Positions 1 through 8,565 of a stretch of DNA of 64,000 bases are shown one piece after another. The DNA comes from JALONH01 sp046329235 (GTDB lineage Bacteria; Bacteroidota; Bacteroidia; Cytophagales; Cytophagaceae). The stretch lies in the NCBI GenBank assembly GCA_046329235.1, contig JAXLVA010000001.1, positions 2,790,001 through 2,854,000 of the forward strand, in the 5' to 3' direction. The first letter of the stretch is position 1; each line of letters opens with the position of its first letter. Both the position numbers and the translations under genes were made by a program. Below the pieces are notes generated by a model. The model did not search any database, was not told where the DNA came from, and worked only from the letters and a program-made list of their open reading frames with translations.

Positions 1-1894
1 ATCCGAAGTTGTTTTCGAAATAGCTATCGTCAATTCTCTCTCTTAGAGTGTGAATACCATAATATTGACCATTAATAAATAAAACAACCGGAGTATATCC
101 TTCAAAATCAACATTAGATTCAATACACGACATACTGTTTAGTAATCGATGATTAACGGCATCTCGTAACAATGTTCCTTCAAAATCATTACCGCCATTT
201 CTTAAAGTAATAGTCTCAAACGAAGAGATCCCTGCTTTCTTAGGCTCATTAAAGAATGGATAATCAAATGTTTTCTTACCATATTCTTCACCGGCTCTTA
301 GTTGCATACTTTTCATTGGCATAGTTCTAGACCATCCACCTAAAATTTTCACTCCGGCATCCTGCTCTATTTGGAATACTTTTCCTTTGTCAAAATATTC
401 AACGTGAATTTCTCTAGTCCAATCTTGCCAGTAGTTGTAACAGTAATGAGGGTCATCCGGACAAGTAGAAGTAATAGCGGTAGGACCATTCACATAAATA
501 CCAATGTTAGTATCAAAGAAGTTACCCGGAGCAGTACTAATCGAGAATACCGGAAGTGTTACACTTTGATTAATAAAGTAAGAGTTAGTTTCATAACTGG
601 AAGGCAAGTAACCTGTATTGAAAGTAGCTGCTCTAACAACCATGTTAGCTGTTATACTAATAGGTGTAGAATATACTGTAGACGATGCTGTAGGTTTTGT
701 TCCATCCGTTGTATATCGTATGGTTGATGCTGCATTCGTTTTAGTAAGTGTTAATGATTGTGTTCCTGTATAAAACCCTGCAGGTATTGAAAATGTTACG
801 GGGTCTACCCAATAACCGGTGTAGGAAGTTGAAGTGCCGTTAGTTGCATTGGGAGTGGCCGGACTAAGGATTCTAAAAGTAGCGCTACCATTGGGGAATC
901 GTCCATAGGTATTGTCTGTTTGTAATGAGGGAACACTTACAGAATTGATAAGTGTACCCGCAGCATCAAATAGCTGTACTGCTTGTCCACCCGCTTTTAA
1001 TTTAAAATTAGTATGGAAACTACTGGTTGTTGCTGGAGCCGAAAACCAAGTAGGTAATGTTTGATAATTAATAGTAGAAGTTGATACGCCGGCTATTAAG
1101 AACGGACGCATAGATAAATCGGAGGATGTAGCAGATTTATTGTGAACTTCAATTGACAACACATTATTACCTGTAACTAATAAAGATGAAAAAACATCTG
1201 TAGAGATCGTGAATAATTCCGGATTGCCTCCACCATACATTGCTGCTTCACGATCAATGTCTGCGGGAGTATCAAAGGATGGAACTGTAACGCTCATATT
1301 TGATCTAGCAATTTCTTGACCGTTTAGATATGCCACAAAACCATCATCATAATCCATGTATAACATTAAGGATTTGATTTCCGCAGGATTTACTACGTTA
1401 AATGTTCTTCGCGCATATAAGGTCAAATATGGCCCTGCAATCACAGTTCCATCATCACCATCAGCATAACCTAATCCACCATTAGCGGAAGTCCACGCTG
1501 CATCATTGAAACTAAGATCTTTCCAACCGGTAATGTTAGCTGCCGGAAGATTATACTTCCATGAGTTCGTTTCTAATACAAGACTTTCATAATGATCTAC
1601 AAAATCAACGCGATCTTTGCCCGATGCAAAAAGTGTTAAATAACCATTAGCAGGAACCGTAACCGAAGGTAGTATCCACTTAGCAGGTACTAGAGGATTG
1701 TCCGTGATTCTATATCCATTCAGATTAACCGCTGAAGCGCCTGAATTGTATAGCTCAATCCAATCTTCATAATCTCCATCATTATCCGGATAGGTATTAT
1801 AATTGTTTGTGCTTACTTCATTAATAACTATTTGTCCATTCGAAATGGATACAATTAGTAACAAAAAGTAGAGGGCAAACCACTTTTTCATCAT
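1..1894 (-). CDS. CotH kinase family protein with lamin-tail domain (C-terminus outside window)
   Basis: About 631 residues are visible and no stop is reached, so the gene continues past the left edge. The start is a double ATG (MMKKW) followed by a hydrophobic signal peptide ending near SNG-Q. Residues about 20-130 fit a lamin-tail domain (INEVSTNN, DWIELYNSG, LNGYRITDN). A beta-rich segment follows, then a chitobiase C-terminal-like domain near 360-430 (IRYTTDGTKPT). From about 470 the protein reads as CotH (WTREIHVEYFD, LRNGGNDFEGTLLRD, GIHTLRERID). CotH proteins are secreted atypical protein kinases. The gene is the last visible member of an operon with DUF4956 and VTC-domain genes, a combination I know as recurrent for bacterial CotH. 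A T9SS tail may lie beyond the edge. The kinase residues cannot be checked here. Confidence 0.85.
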   Translation of the reverse strand, partial: MMKKWFALYFLLLIVSISNGQIVINEVSTNNYNTYPDNDGDYEDWIELYNSGASAVNLNGYRITDNPLVPAKWILPSVTVPANGYLTLFASGKDRVDFVDHYESLVLETNSWKYNLPAANITGWKDLSFNDAAWTSANGGLGYADGDDGTVIAGPYLTLYARRTFNVVNPAEIKSLMLYMDYDDGFVAYLNGQEIARSNMSVTVPSFDTPADIDREAAMYGGGNPELFTISTDVFSSLLVTGNNVLSIEVHNKSATSSDLSMRPFLIAGVSTSTINYQTLPTWFSAPATTSSFHTNFKLKAGGQAVQLFDAAGTLINSVSVPSLQTDNTYGRFPNGSATFRILSPATPNATNGTSTSYTGYWVDPVTFSIPAGFYTGTQSLTLTKTNAASTIRYTTDGTKPTASSTVYSTPISITANMVVRAATFNTGYLPSSYETNSYFINQSVTLPVFSISTAPGNFFDTNIGIYVNGPTAITSTCPDDPHYCYNYWQDWTREIHVEYFDKGKVFQIEQDAGVKILGGWSRTMPMKSMQLRAGEEYGKKTFDYPFFNEPKKAGISSFETITLRNGGNDFEGTLLRDAVNHRLLNSMSCIESNVDFEGYTPVVLFINGQYYGIHTLRERIDDSYFENNFG

Positions 1895-1905
1895 ACACGG
1901 TTAGG

Positions 1906-2574
1906 TTAAATTTCTAGTTTATAGTTTAAGCCTATGATATAAGAATGCATAGGATTGGACTCATTAAATTCTCTTTGTATCATATAGAATGGCTGTATGG
2001 TACTATGTTTGTCAAGTTTATACTTAACCCCCATTTCATACCTCACTCTATTAAATTCTTGTCTATCGTATTTTATTTGATGGAAAAGTTCAACCGCTGC
2101 ATATGGTCTCCATTTTCTATCTGTATCATAACTTAAAGTAAACTGCCCACGAATATAATTGCCCGGATTCATCCAGTCTTCTGAGCGATCAACATCTGTG
2201 AATTGCTTTTGAAATTGCAGATAATACTTGGTGATAATTTTTCTCCATTTAGTATCATAAGACAATTTTATTTGCGCACGATGCCTTACTTCATATCGGT
2301 CAGTAAAATCAGTTTTACTGGAATAACGGTAGTGAAACTCAGCACTCCAATGTTTGTTGTACTTATAATTGACTCCACCTTCCAAATAGAATATTTCTAA
2401 AGCGGATATATTTTGTCCTAATCGAGAACCAACTAGACCCTCTAGGGACCAATGTTTGGACAGGTGCTTTTCTACCGTAATACGATTCCACAAACGCATA
2501 TCATTTACTTGACCCTGCGCTTGAGTAATCATCATGATACTCCAAAGAACGATATAGAACTTATTACGTAACAC
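1906..2574 (-). CDS. DUF2490 family outer-membrane protein
   Basis: A 222-residue protein with a signal peptide (cut near TQAQGQ) and alternating strands rich in aromatic and charged residues (WSLEGLVGSRLG, WSAEFHYRYSSK, YYLQFQKQ). This is typical of the DUF2490 outer-membrane barrels of Bacteroidota. The ATG comes directly after the stop of the upstream DUF4956 gene with no gap, and the CotH gene follows 11 bases later, so all three should share one transcript. The function of DUF2490 is unknown. In this operon it may be the outer-membrane component of the CotH/VTC set, which is inference from position only. Confidence 0.75.
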   Translation of the reverse strand: MLRNKFYIVLWSIMMITQAQGQVNDMRLWNRITVEKHLSKHWSLEGLVGSRLGQNISALEIFYLEGGVNYKYNKHWSAEFHYRYSSKTDFTDRYEVRHRAQIKLSYDTKWRKIITKYYLQFQKQFTDVDRSEDWMNPGNYIRGQFTLSYDTDRKWRPYAAVELFHQIKYDRQEFNRVRYEMGVKYKLDKHSTIQPFYMIQREFNESNPMHSYIIGLNYKLEI

Positions 2575-3306
2575 TTATGCGTAATAGAATATTTCTACTT
2601 GAGCCACATCACGTAAAAAGTCAATCTTATTAATTGTAACCTTGTAAATATTTAAACCTGTTCTATTTTTTAAATCTTCTATTAATTGTGTTTCAAATTC
2701 CGGCTTGATCAACTGAATGTTTTCGTATAAAACCACTTTTGAAAATTGGCGTTTGAAAATAATATTACCATCTAGCAGATACGTAATGGCAATAATCAAC
2801 AAACAAATTACGCCTAACATTTCCGGCTCCAAATTTATGGCGCTTATTAATCCTACTGCGATCACGATAAAGATATACGTCATATCTTTTGTAGAAATCC
2901 CTTCTGTGCGATAGCGCAGCATGGAGAACACCGCAAACAAACCAAAGGCTGCTCCCATCGAAAGCTTCACTTGGTTCATGACATAGGTCAATAAGAAAAT
3001 GATAATGTTAAAGATGAAAAAAGTGAAGAGGATTTCTCTCTTGTGGTAATTAGGATAATAAATTAATCCGATAATTATTAATGTAGTAAGAATACTTGCA
3101 CCTAATCCAATAGCAAATTGGGTGTTTAATTCGGCTATGTCTTCTTTTTTATCTTTATCCTTTTTCTTCTTCTTTTTATCCGAATCATCTTCGTCATCCA
3201 TAACAGATGCAAAAGAATCTTGCGCTTGAACTGTAGAAATTACAGCTGTTGGCGCAACCCAAGCCACACAAATGATAAATGTAAAAATTGCAATTATTCT
3301 AGACAT
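2575..3306 (-). CDS. DUF4956 domain membrane protein
   Basis: A 243-residue protein with an N-terminal hydrophobic segment (signal peptide or first helix), then a strongly charged Asp/Lys linker near residues 36-58, then four or five membrane helices between about 68 and 180. The family hallmark FSMLRYRTEGISTKDMTY lies between two helices, and a soluble C-terminal part follows. Its start overlaps the end of the VTC gene by 8 bases and its stop abuts the DUF2490 start, so translation is probably coupled. DUF4956 proteins commonly accompany VTC and CotH genes. A role as membrane partner of the VTC enzyme is inference. Confidence 0.8.
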   Translation of the reverse strand: MSRIIAIFTFIICVAWVAPTAVISTVQAQDSFASVMDDEDDSDKKKKKKDKDKKEDIAELNTQFAIGLGASILTTLIIIGLIYYPNYHKREILFTFFIFNIIIFLLTYVMNQVKLSMGAAFGLFAVFSMLRYRTEGISTKDMTYIFIVIAVGLISAINLEPEMLGVICLLIIAITYLLDGNIIFKRQFSKVVLYENIQLIKPEFETQLIEDLKNRTGLNIYKVTINKIDFLRDVAQVEIFYYA

Positions 3307-4063
3307 ACACGTTTCCCTTCAATTTATTGATATAATGAAATTTTGGTTTAAAGTTGTTTTGTTTGATTTCGGGATGTAGAGATGCAATACCAATACAATA
3401 TTTGCTAAAGCCCCCTTCTCTAATGGAATGTGCTTTAGCAACACCTGAAAATACAGATCGTTCTGCCTTCCCTTGTTTTAATTCAGCTATCACTAAGAAA
3501 TCGTAATCGGCGATTTGACCTTCCCATTCAAAATTTAATCCAATATCAATGGTAAGTCGTTCGCTGTGATTATTGTTTACTAGTGTAATACGATTATAGT
3601 TTACCCATAACGCAGGTTGAATACGCTCGCAAGCTACGCCTGTTTTTCTTTCAATAAACTTTGCTTCTTCTTGGTGAGCTTCAAAAAACTGGTTAATCTC
3701 CGACGTTTTGATACGCTCCTTAACCGTTCTACCTTTGATATTTTTAAATTTTATTTCAAGAAAGTTAATGTCTGATTCCACATACTTTCTTGCTCTAACT
3801 TTATATCGATTTAATTTTTTGGTTTGATGACGATGGTAAAATTGAAAATCAGGTGTGTCAAAATATAAAGTTTCATATCTACTCTGACGAACACCTTCCA
3901 CTTCCAGTACTCTAAAATCACCTTTTAATTCTTCCAGAATAGACGGCAATAGTTGAGCTGAGAAAACAAACTTGGTGTCTGTTCTATCCATCAACTTTAC
4001 CGCATCCATTTCTGCTAATGAAATAGGCGTAAACGTTTGTAATATGTCAGCTACTTTACTCAA
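3299..4063 (-). CDS. VTC-domain (polyphosphate polymerase-like) protein
   Basis: A 254-residue protein that is a single VTC domain, a triphosphate-tunnel metalloenzyme fold. Tunnel-type charged residues are visible in the expected places: K31 in RTDTKFVF, the basic strand NRYKVRARKY (85-94), E103/K105/K107 in FLEIKFKN, R159, R169, E194/K196 in IAELKQGK, and K221 in SKYCIG. Eukaryotic VTC4 uses this fold to make polyphosphate from ATP. The bacterial relatives are annotated by analogy and their product is not established. There is no signal peptide, so the protein is cytosolic. It lies 3 bases after the upstream gene and overlaps the DUF4956 gene, which suggests a functional pair at the inner membrane. 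Confidence 0.85.
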   Translation of the reverse strand: MSKVADILQTFTPISLAEMDAVKLMDRTDTKFVFSAQLLPSILEELKGDFRVLEVEGVRQSRYETLYFDTPDFQFYHRHQTKKLNRYKVRARKYVESDINFLEIKFKNIKGRTVKERIKTSEINQFFEAHQEEAKFIERKTGVACERIQPALWVNYNRITLVNNNHSERLTIDIGLNFEWEGQIADYDFLVIAELKQGKAERSVFSGVAKAHSIREGGFSKYCIGIASLHPEIKQNNFKPKFHYINKLKGNVYV

Positions 4064-4066
4064 TTG

Positions 4067-4621
4067 TTAAAATGTATAAGTGTATACTTTTTTTTCAATC
4101 ACTTTGCCTTTGCTATCCGTTACTACTTTTTCCTTGATTAAACCTTTTGCATCATATGTAAAAACGGTTTTTTCAACTACCGTTCCTTTGCCATCATACT
4201 TTGTAATAGACTGCTTTTCGCCAAAAGCATTATAAACAATCTCCGTTTTAGAGGTTAAGGTCCCGCTTCCGTTATAAGTAGCTTCTTCAATTTTTTTCCC
4301 GAAAGAATCGTACTTGTACGTTTCTTTCTTTTTTAAACTACCGTCACTACTGTAAATACAATGCTCTACACAATTGCCTGAAACATATTTATATGTTTCT
4401 TTCTTGTCTAATGATCCCGATTTATAAGATTGCTCTTCTATTAAATTCCCTTGAGAATCAAATATGTTTACTTTCTTTTTCTCTTTAGAATTTCCATCCT
4501 CATCTAACTCTGTAGATACCACTGTTCTGGTTTTAATTCTAAACTTCTTAACATCCTTATCATCTTGGGCAAAAGTTGACAAGAATACAATCGACAATAT
4601 TAAACTTATACAATACTTCAT
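4067..4621 (-). CDS. secreted protein of short KETYKYD-type repeats
   Basis: A 184-residue protein with a signal peptide (MKYCISLILSIVFLSTFAQ) followed by about six imperfect repeats of 20-24 residues, for example KKETYKYDSFGKKIEEATYN and VVEKTVFTYDAKGLIKEKVV. The pattern resembles YD/RHS-like or YwqK-like beta-hairpin repeats, but I cannot assign a family. It is very rich in Lys. The start codon overlaps the stop of the upstream lipoprotein gene by one base (TAATG), and the VTC gene begins 3 bases after its stop, so it belongs to the same operon. The function is unknown. Confidence 0.7.
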   Translation of the reverse strand: MKYCISLILSIVFLSTFAQDDKDVKKFRIKTRTVVSTELDEDGNSKEKKKVNIFDSQGNLIEEQSYKSGSLDKKETYKYVSGNCVEHCIYSSDGSLKKKETYKYDSFGKKIEEATYNGSGTLTSKTEIVYNAFGEKQSITKYDGKGTVVEKTVFTYDAKGLIKEKVVTDSKGKVIEKKVYTYTF

Positions 4622-5379
4622 TATTCAATAATATTTAATACACCAGCATCTTCATCCATATCAACAACATCTACTTGAGTAGAAACAATTGTTTCTTTTG
4701 GTAAACTTGGATCAAATATGTGTAGTTGATTATTTGAGATAGCGTAAACATAATATGTTCCTTCCGGTAGGTTAGGGAATTGGAATTGTCCTCCGCTGTA
4801 GGTGGTAGTGCGATCAAAGTATGGTTCGTTCAAGCTTCTAGTGATGTACACATCAATATCAATACCTGCATACGGGCCATTACACACGCTAAATGTGGCG
4901 TCGCAATCTAATGCACTTACACTACCTGTGATTTTGTATGGACCAATTTCCAAGTCTGTTTTGTCTTCTCTTGCAATAAAAATTTCACCCAAATCTTTGT
5001 TACCGCTAAGGTCAACATCAATGACTACAGGATATTCATAATTTGGAGATTGTAGAGTAGTGTCTTTTGAAAAAAGATATATTTTGTATTTACCCTTTTG
5101 TAAATATTTAAATTCGAAAGCGCCATCATATGAACTAAATGTTCTATCGCCATAACCTACGTTATCACCATATACGATAAAAACATTTTGATCAGAAGCT
5201 GGTGATGTACCTGTGTACTTTGCTAATGGTACTTTATTCCATTCAGCATAATACTTAGCAACAATTTTACCTTTGATGGAATATTTTCCACCTTCACCTT
5301 CTTCTTTCTTACATGAAGAAAATAGAATGAATGTAATACTGATGATACTCAGTAGAGAATAGAACTTTTGAACAATCAC
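4621..5379 (-). CDS. lipoprotein with two carboxypeptidase-regulatory-like domains
   Basis: A 252-residue protein. The lipobox FSSC puts the lipidated Cys at residue 23, followed by KKEEGEGG. Two prealbumin-like modules follow: one near residues 30-125 (YSIKGKIVAK, GAFEFKYLQKGKYKIYLFSKD) and one near 147-225 (YKITGSVSALD, GGQFQFPNLPEGTYYVYAIS). Such domains bind or display at the cell surface and have no catalytic role. This is the first gene of the minus-strand operon that runs to the CotH gene, with a candidate promoter about 42-49 bases upstream of its start. Confidence 0.75.
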   Translation of the reverse strand: MIVQKFYSLLSIISITFILFSSCKKEEGEGGKYSIKGKIVAKYYAEWNKVPLAKYTGTSPASDQNVFIVYGDNVGYGDRTFSSYDGAFEFKYLQKGKYKIYLFSKDTTLQSPNYEYPVVIDVDLSGNKDLGEIFIAREDKTDLEIGPYKITGSVSALDCDATFSVCNGPYAGIDIDVYITRSLNEPYFDRTTTYSGGQFQFPNLPEGTYYVYAISNNQLHIFDPSLPKETIVSTQVDVVDMDEDAGVLNIIE

Positions 5380-5420
5380 TTGCAGAACCCCTTTGTTACT
5401 TATTCTAAGATATTTTTATA

Positions 5421-5428
5421 CAAATCTA
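5421..5428 (-). promoter_or_regulatory. -7 box of the CotH/VTC operon
   Basis: Read on the minus strand this is TAGATTTG, an exact match to the Bacteroidota -7 consensus TAnnTTTG. It would give a leader of about 35 bases for the lipoprotein gene starting at 5379. I see no convincing TTTG at -33, so the promoter may be weak or activator-dependent. Confidence 0.5.
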
Positions 5429-5521
5429 AGAAAAAGATTAAGTAATTGTTAAATTTTTAAACAATCTTACAACAAATGGAATAAATACCCGTAGAGGTCC
5501 CGAATTTTGAATTTTTAGGTC

Positions 5522-6385
5522 TTATCTTATTAAAACTCCGGTCATAGTAATGGAACCCAAAGTGGCTTTATCATTAAAAAAATGCACTTTTTCGACTTCT
5601 TGTTTTAAGCCCAAAATATATAACAATGGCAAGAAATGTTCAGGTGTTGGAATAGTCAAACTACTGTTTTTCAAATTTCTATATGCAACTAAATCGGCAG
5701 TTTGGTTGGAAGAAATCTTGGATTTAACCAATTCATTAAATTCCACCGCCCAATCAAAGCCGGATTCTTGCCACTTTACCAATCCCAAATTATGAACTAT
5801 GTTACCGGAACCGATAATCATTACCCCCTTCTTTCTTAATTCCATTAAATCTTTAGCTAAGTCCAGATGTTGTTGAGGTGTTTTTCTCACATCAAGGCTT
5901 AATTGATACACCGGAATAGTCGCTTGCGGGTACATAGGCATCAATACGGACCAAGTCCCATGATCTAGTCCCCAACTATGATCTTCATGTGCTTGCCATT
6001 TTTCCAATAACTTCTTGGTTTCCAATGCTAATTCAGGCGCACCCGGTGCCGGATATTGAGCATCGTGTAATGCCTTAGGGAATCCACCAAAATCGTGGAT
6101 GGTTTTGGGTTGAGCCATGGCGGTTATTTTAGTTCCATGTGTTTCCCAATGAGCCGAAATACATAATATAGCTTTAGGCTTAGGTAGTTCAATGCCTAAC
6201 TTTTTCCATGTTTGAGAAAATTCATTGTCTTCAATGGCATTCATAGGACTTCCGTGTCCTACAAATAAAATAGGCATGAATGTATCAGCGGAATCTTCTT
6301 TGTCCCACCATTTAGTAAATGAGGATAATGCTACCATACCGGAGGCTCCAATAATTGAATGTTTTACAAATTTTCTTCGGTCCAT
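5522..6385 (-). CDS. ygiD: class III extradiol dioxygenase, 4,5-DOPA dioxygenase type (YgiD-like)
   Basis: A 287-residue protein of the LigB/DODA family. The metal-site motifs are present: HGSPMNAI (H44), ISAHWET (H79), H97 in HDFGGFP, and GSGNIVHNLG (H198). The N-terminus MDRRKFVKHSIIGASGM is an extra, Tat-like leader that the cytosolic E. coli YgiD lacks, so this form may be exported, which is inference. The family opens catechol rings such as DOPA; the real substrate is unknown. The gene stands alone on the minus strand, separated from the upstream DsbA-like gene by a pair of palindromes. Confidence 0.85.
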   Translation of the reverse strand: MDRRKFVKHSIIGASGMVALSSFTKWWDKEDSADTFMPILFVGHGSPMNAIEDNEFSQTWKKLGIELPKPKAILCISAHWETHGTKITAMAQPKTIHDFGGFPKALHDAQYPAPGAPELALETKKLLEKWQAHEDHSWGLDHGTWSVLMPMYPQATIPVYQLSLDVRKTPQQHLDLAKDLMELRKKGVMIIGSGNIVHNLGLVKWQESGFDWAVEFNELVKSKISSNQTADLVAYRNLKNSSLTIPTPEHFLPLLYILGLKQEVEKVHFFNDKATLGSITMTGVLIR

Positions 6386-6411
6386 GATTTATATCTAATC
6401 CGTTGGGGACT

Positions 6412-6478
6412 AAACCTCCAAGGTTTTTTATAAAACCAATTGATAATTTTTTAATATAGACTCAAACCTTGGAGGTTT
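6412..6478. repeat. pair of inverted palindromic repeats
   Basis: AAACCTCCAAGGTTT at 6412-6426 and its exact reverse complement AAACCTTGGAGGTTT at 6464-6478. Each 15-base arm is itself a small hairpin (AAACCT / AGGTTT around CCA), so the region can fold as one long stem or as two short ones. There is no clean T-run on either side, so it is not a standard terminator. It may be a REP-like interspersed element. Confidence 0.6.
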
Positions 6479-6511
6479 TGATACCTACCACGATTTAATA
6501 TATCAACCGAT

Positions 6512-7246
6512 TTATTTTTTAGGTGAAATGCCATGTTGACTTAATTGCTTTTCAATACTTTCATAAGAAGCGTATCCTTCTGAAAGTTTGATCCACTGAT
6601 TATCCTTTACTAGAAACAACGCAGGAAATCCGGAGACATGTAGTTGTTGCACTTGTCTGAATTCATCTTGTGCAGCTTTGTAATAGGTTGAATCCGTCCA
6701 TTTTTGATTAAACTCTGTTGTGTCCATTCCTAGTTTCTTCACTGCATCTAAATAGATAGGCTCTGTATTAATGTCCATCATATCAATAAACAAATTCTTT
6801 TGCACGGTGTGAGCAAAAGAAAATGCTTTTGTTGAATCCATCGATTTAACAATGGATAAAGCAATAGCCGGCGGTTCAGAAGACATAACATATGTACCTT
6901 CGCGCAACATCTTTTTGTAGGGCTCTCCTACGGTAGCCCCCGTCATTCGCTCTAAACGAGGAAGCGTTTGTAATATATAATTGGACATGTGACCTATAGG
7001 TCGTGCATAAGCTTTTGGAATCATTCCGCCACTCATCACTTGAAGAGGTAGTACCTCTTTATAATTCGCATCTACTTTTTCCATTACGCCACCAAACCCG
7101 TAACACCATCCACACAAGGCATCATATACATAAACTAATTTCATATTGGCATTTATTGTTTGTTCTTTATTTTTTACATTGATATGAAAAGAACTACTAC
7201 TCCATAGTAGTGTCATTAAGGCCCCTAGGATTTTTATCTTTTTCAT
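6512..7246 (-). CDS. DsbA family thioredoxin-fold protein (CGWC)
   Basis: A 244-residue protein. An N-terminal hydrophobic stretch (residues 5-20) is followed by a linker and a DsbA-like domain with the redox motif CGWC at 45-48 in VYDALCGWCYGFGG. The helical insert and the cis-Pro strand (VSGFPALFLVKD) fit the FrnE/DsbA subgroup. The leader suggests export to the periplasm, where it would oxidise or isomerise disulfides. A shorter cytosolic form could start at M35 (MKLVYVY), so the location is not certain. The gene is divergent from the aldo/keto reductase gene at 7363. Confidence 0.8.
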   Translation of the reverse strand: MKKIKILGALMTLLWSSSSFHINVKNKEQTINANMKLVYVYDALCGWCYGFGGVMEKVDANYKEVLPLQVMSGGMIPKAYARPIGHMSNYILQTLPRLERMTGATVGEPYKKMLREGTYVMSSEPPAIALSIVKSMDSTKAFSFAHTVQKNLFIDMMDINTEPIYLDAVKKLGMDTTEFNQKWTDSTYYKAAQDEFRQVQQLHVSGFPALFLVKDNQWIKLSEGYASYESIEKQLSQHGISPKK

Positions 7247-7362
7247 ACTACAAGTTTAAATATAGGAACAGTTAAAAACATTAAATTAGTTCAATAAATA
7301 AGGTGAACCTTTTCCAAAATTCCCTTGTCATACATAAACTTAATTAAACTAACTCTTTTTCT

Positions 7363-8394
7363 ATGAAATACAGATTATTAGGCAAAAGCGCACTTAGAGT
7401 GTCTGAATTTTGCTTAGGTACCATGGGCTTCGGACCTGAATGGGGCTGGGGGGCAGATTATGAAACGAGCAAACAAGTTTTTGATGCGTATGCCAATGCC
7501 GGAGGAAATTTTATTGATACAGCTAATCGTTATACAGAAGGGTCTAGTGAGTGGTATGTAGGTGATTTCACCAAACAAGATCGTGACCACTTTGTTGTCG
7601 CTACTAAATATACGTTACACGATCGCATGGGCGATCCTAATTTCAGCGGTAATCACAAAAAGAATTTACAACGTTCCGTACGTGAAAGTTTGAAACGATT
7701 ACAAACGGACTTCATCGATTTACTTTGGGTGCATGCATGGGATTTTACTGTACGTCCGGATGAGTTAATGCGCGCTTTAGAGGATATGATTAAATCCGGA
7801 CAAGTAACACATATAGGTATTTCAGATACACCGGCATGGATTGTAGCACAATGTAACACCATAGCAGAACTTCGCGGATGGTCAGCATTTACGGCTTTAC
7901 AAGTAGAGTATAGTTTATTACAACGAACTCCGGAGAGGGATTTAATACCTATGGCCAAAGCCTTTGATATGGCTATCACACCATGGGCTCCTTTGGCAGG
8001 CGGTGCCTTAACCGGTAAATATTTGAATGCGGGGGAGACAGCACCGGGAAGATTAAAAGAGGGTAGTGCCCGACTAAACGACTACTCAAAATCAGTGACT
8101 CAAGTAGTAGTAGATGTTGCCAATGAAATTGGAGTATCACCTTCGCATGTAGCCATTCAATGGACTCGACAAAGAGAAGAGACGGTTGTTCCTATTATTG
8201 GGGCTAAAAAACCGGAACAAATTATTGATAGTATTGAGGCTTCCAAAGTGATTTTAAGCCCTGAACAGCTTAAAAAGTTGAACGAGGTTAGTAAAATAGA
8301 GCTTGGCTTCCCACATGACTTTTTACTACAAGATGGCGTTAAACAACTGTCTTATAGCGGTGAAAGGCAGAATATTATCGATTTAAAAAGATAA
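7363..8394 (+). CDS. aldo/keto reductase
   Basis: A 343-residue full-length aldo/keto reductase of the Tas/YajO-like branch. The catalytic tetrad is visible: D52 and Y57 in FIDTANRYTEG, K82 in VVATKYT, H124 in LLWVHAWDF. NADPH-site strands (GISDTPAWIV, VVPIIGAKKPEQI) are present. It should reduce a carbonyl compound in the cytosol; the substrate cannot be told from sequence. The gene is monocistronic, ending in a hairpin terminator at 8423. Confidence 0.9.
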   Translation: MKYRLLGKSALRVSEFCLGTMGFGPEWGWGADYETSKQVFDAYANAGGNFIDTANRYTEGSSEWYVGDFTKQDRDHFVVATKYTLHDRMGDPNFSGNHKKNLQRSVRESLKRLQTDFIDLLWVHAWDFTVRPDELMRALEDMIKSGQVTHIGISDTPAWIVAQCNTIAELRGWSAFTALQVEYSLLQRTPERDLIPMAKAFDMAITPWAPLAGGALTGKYLNAGETAPGRLKEGSARLNDYSKSVTQVVVDVANEIGVSPSHVAIQWTRQREETVVPIIGAKKPEQIIDSIEASKVILSPEQLKKLNEVSKIELGFPHDFLLQDGVKQLSYSGERQNIIDLKR

Positions 8395-8422
8395 CCTCCC
8401 CTTCAAATTTCTTACATACAAA

Positions 8423-8446
8423 GGTGACTCCGGTCACCATTTTTTA
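8423..8446 (+). terminator. terminator after aldo/keto reductase
   Basis: GGTGAC / GTCACC stem with a 4-base loop (8423-8438) followed by ATTTTTT, 28 bases after the stop codon. Confidence 0.7.
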
Positions 8447-8565
8447 TTTACTTTTTTACAGTTTCACCGTATATAAGTGACAGACAATTACTTATTCCAG
8501 ATTCTGAATTATGTTTTGGCATAAGAATTGAGTTAACTTAAAGGAAATTAACCACCGAAATAACC

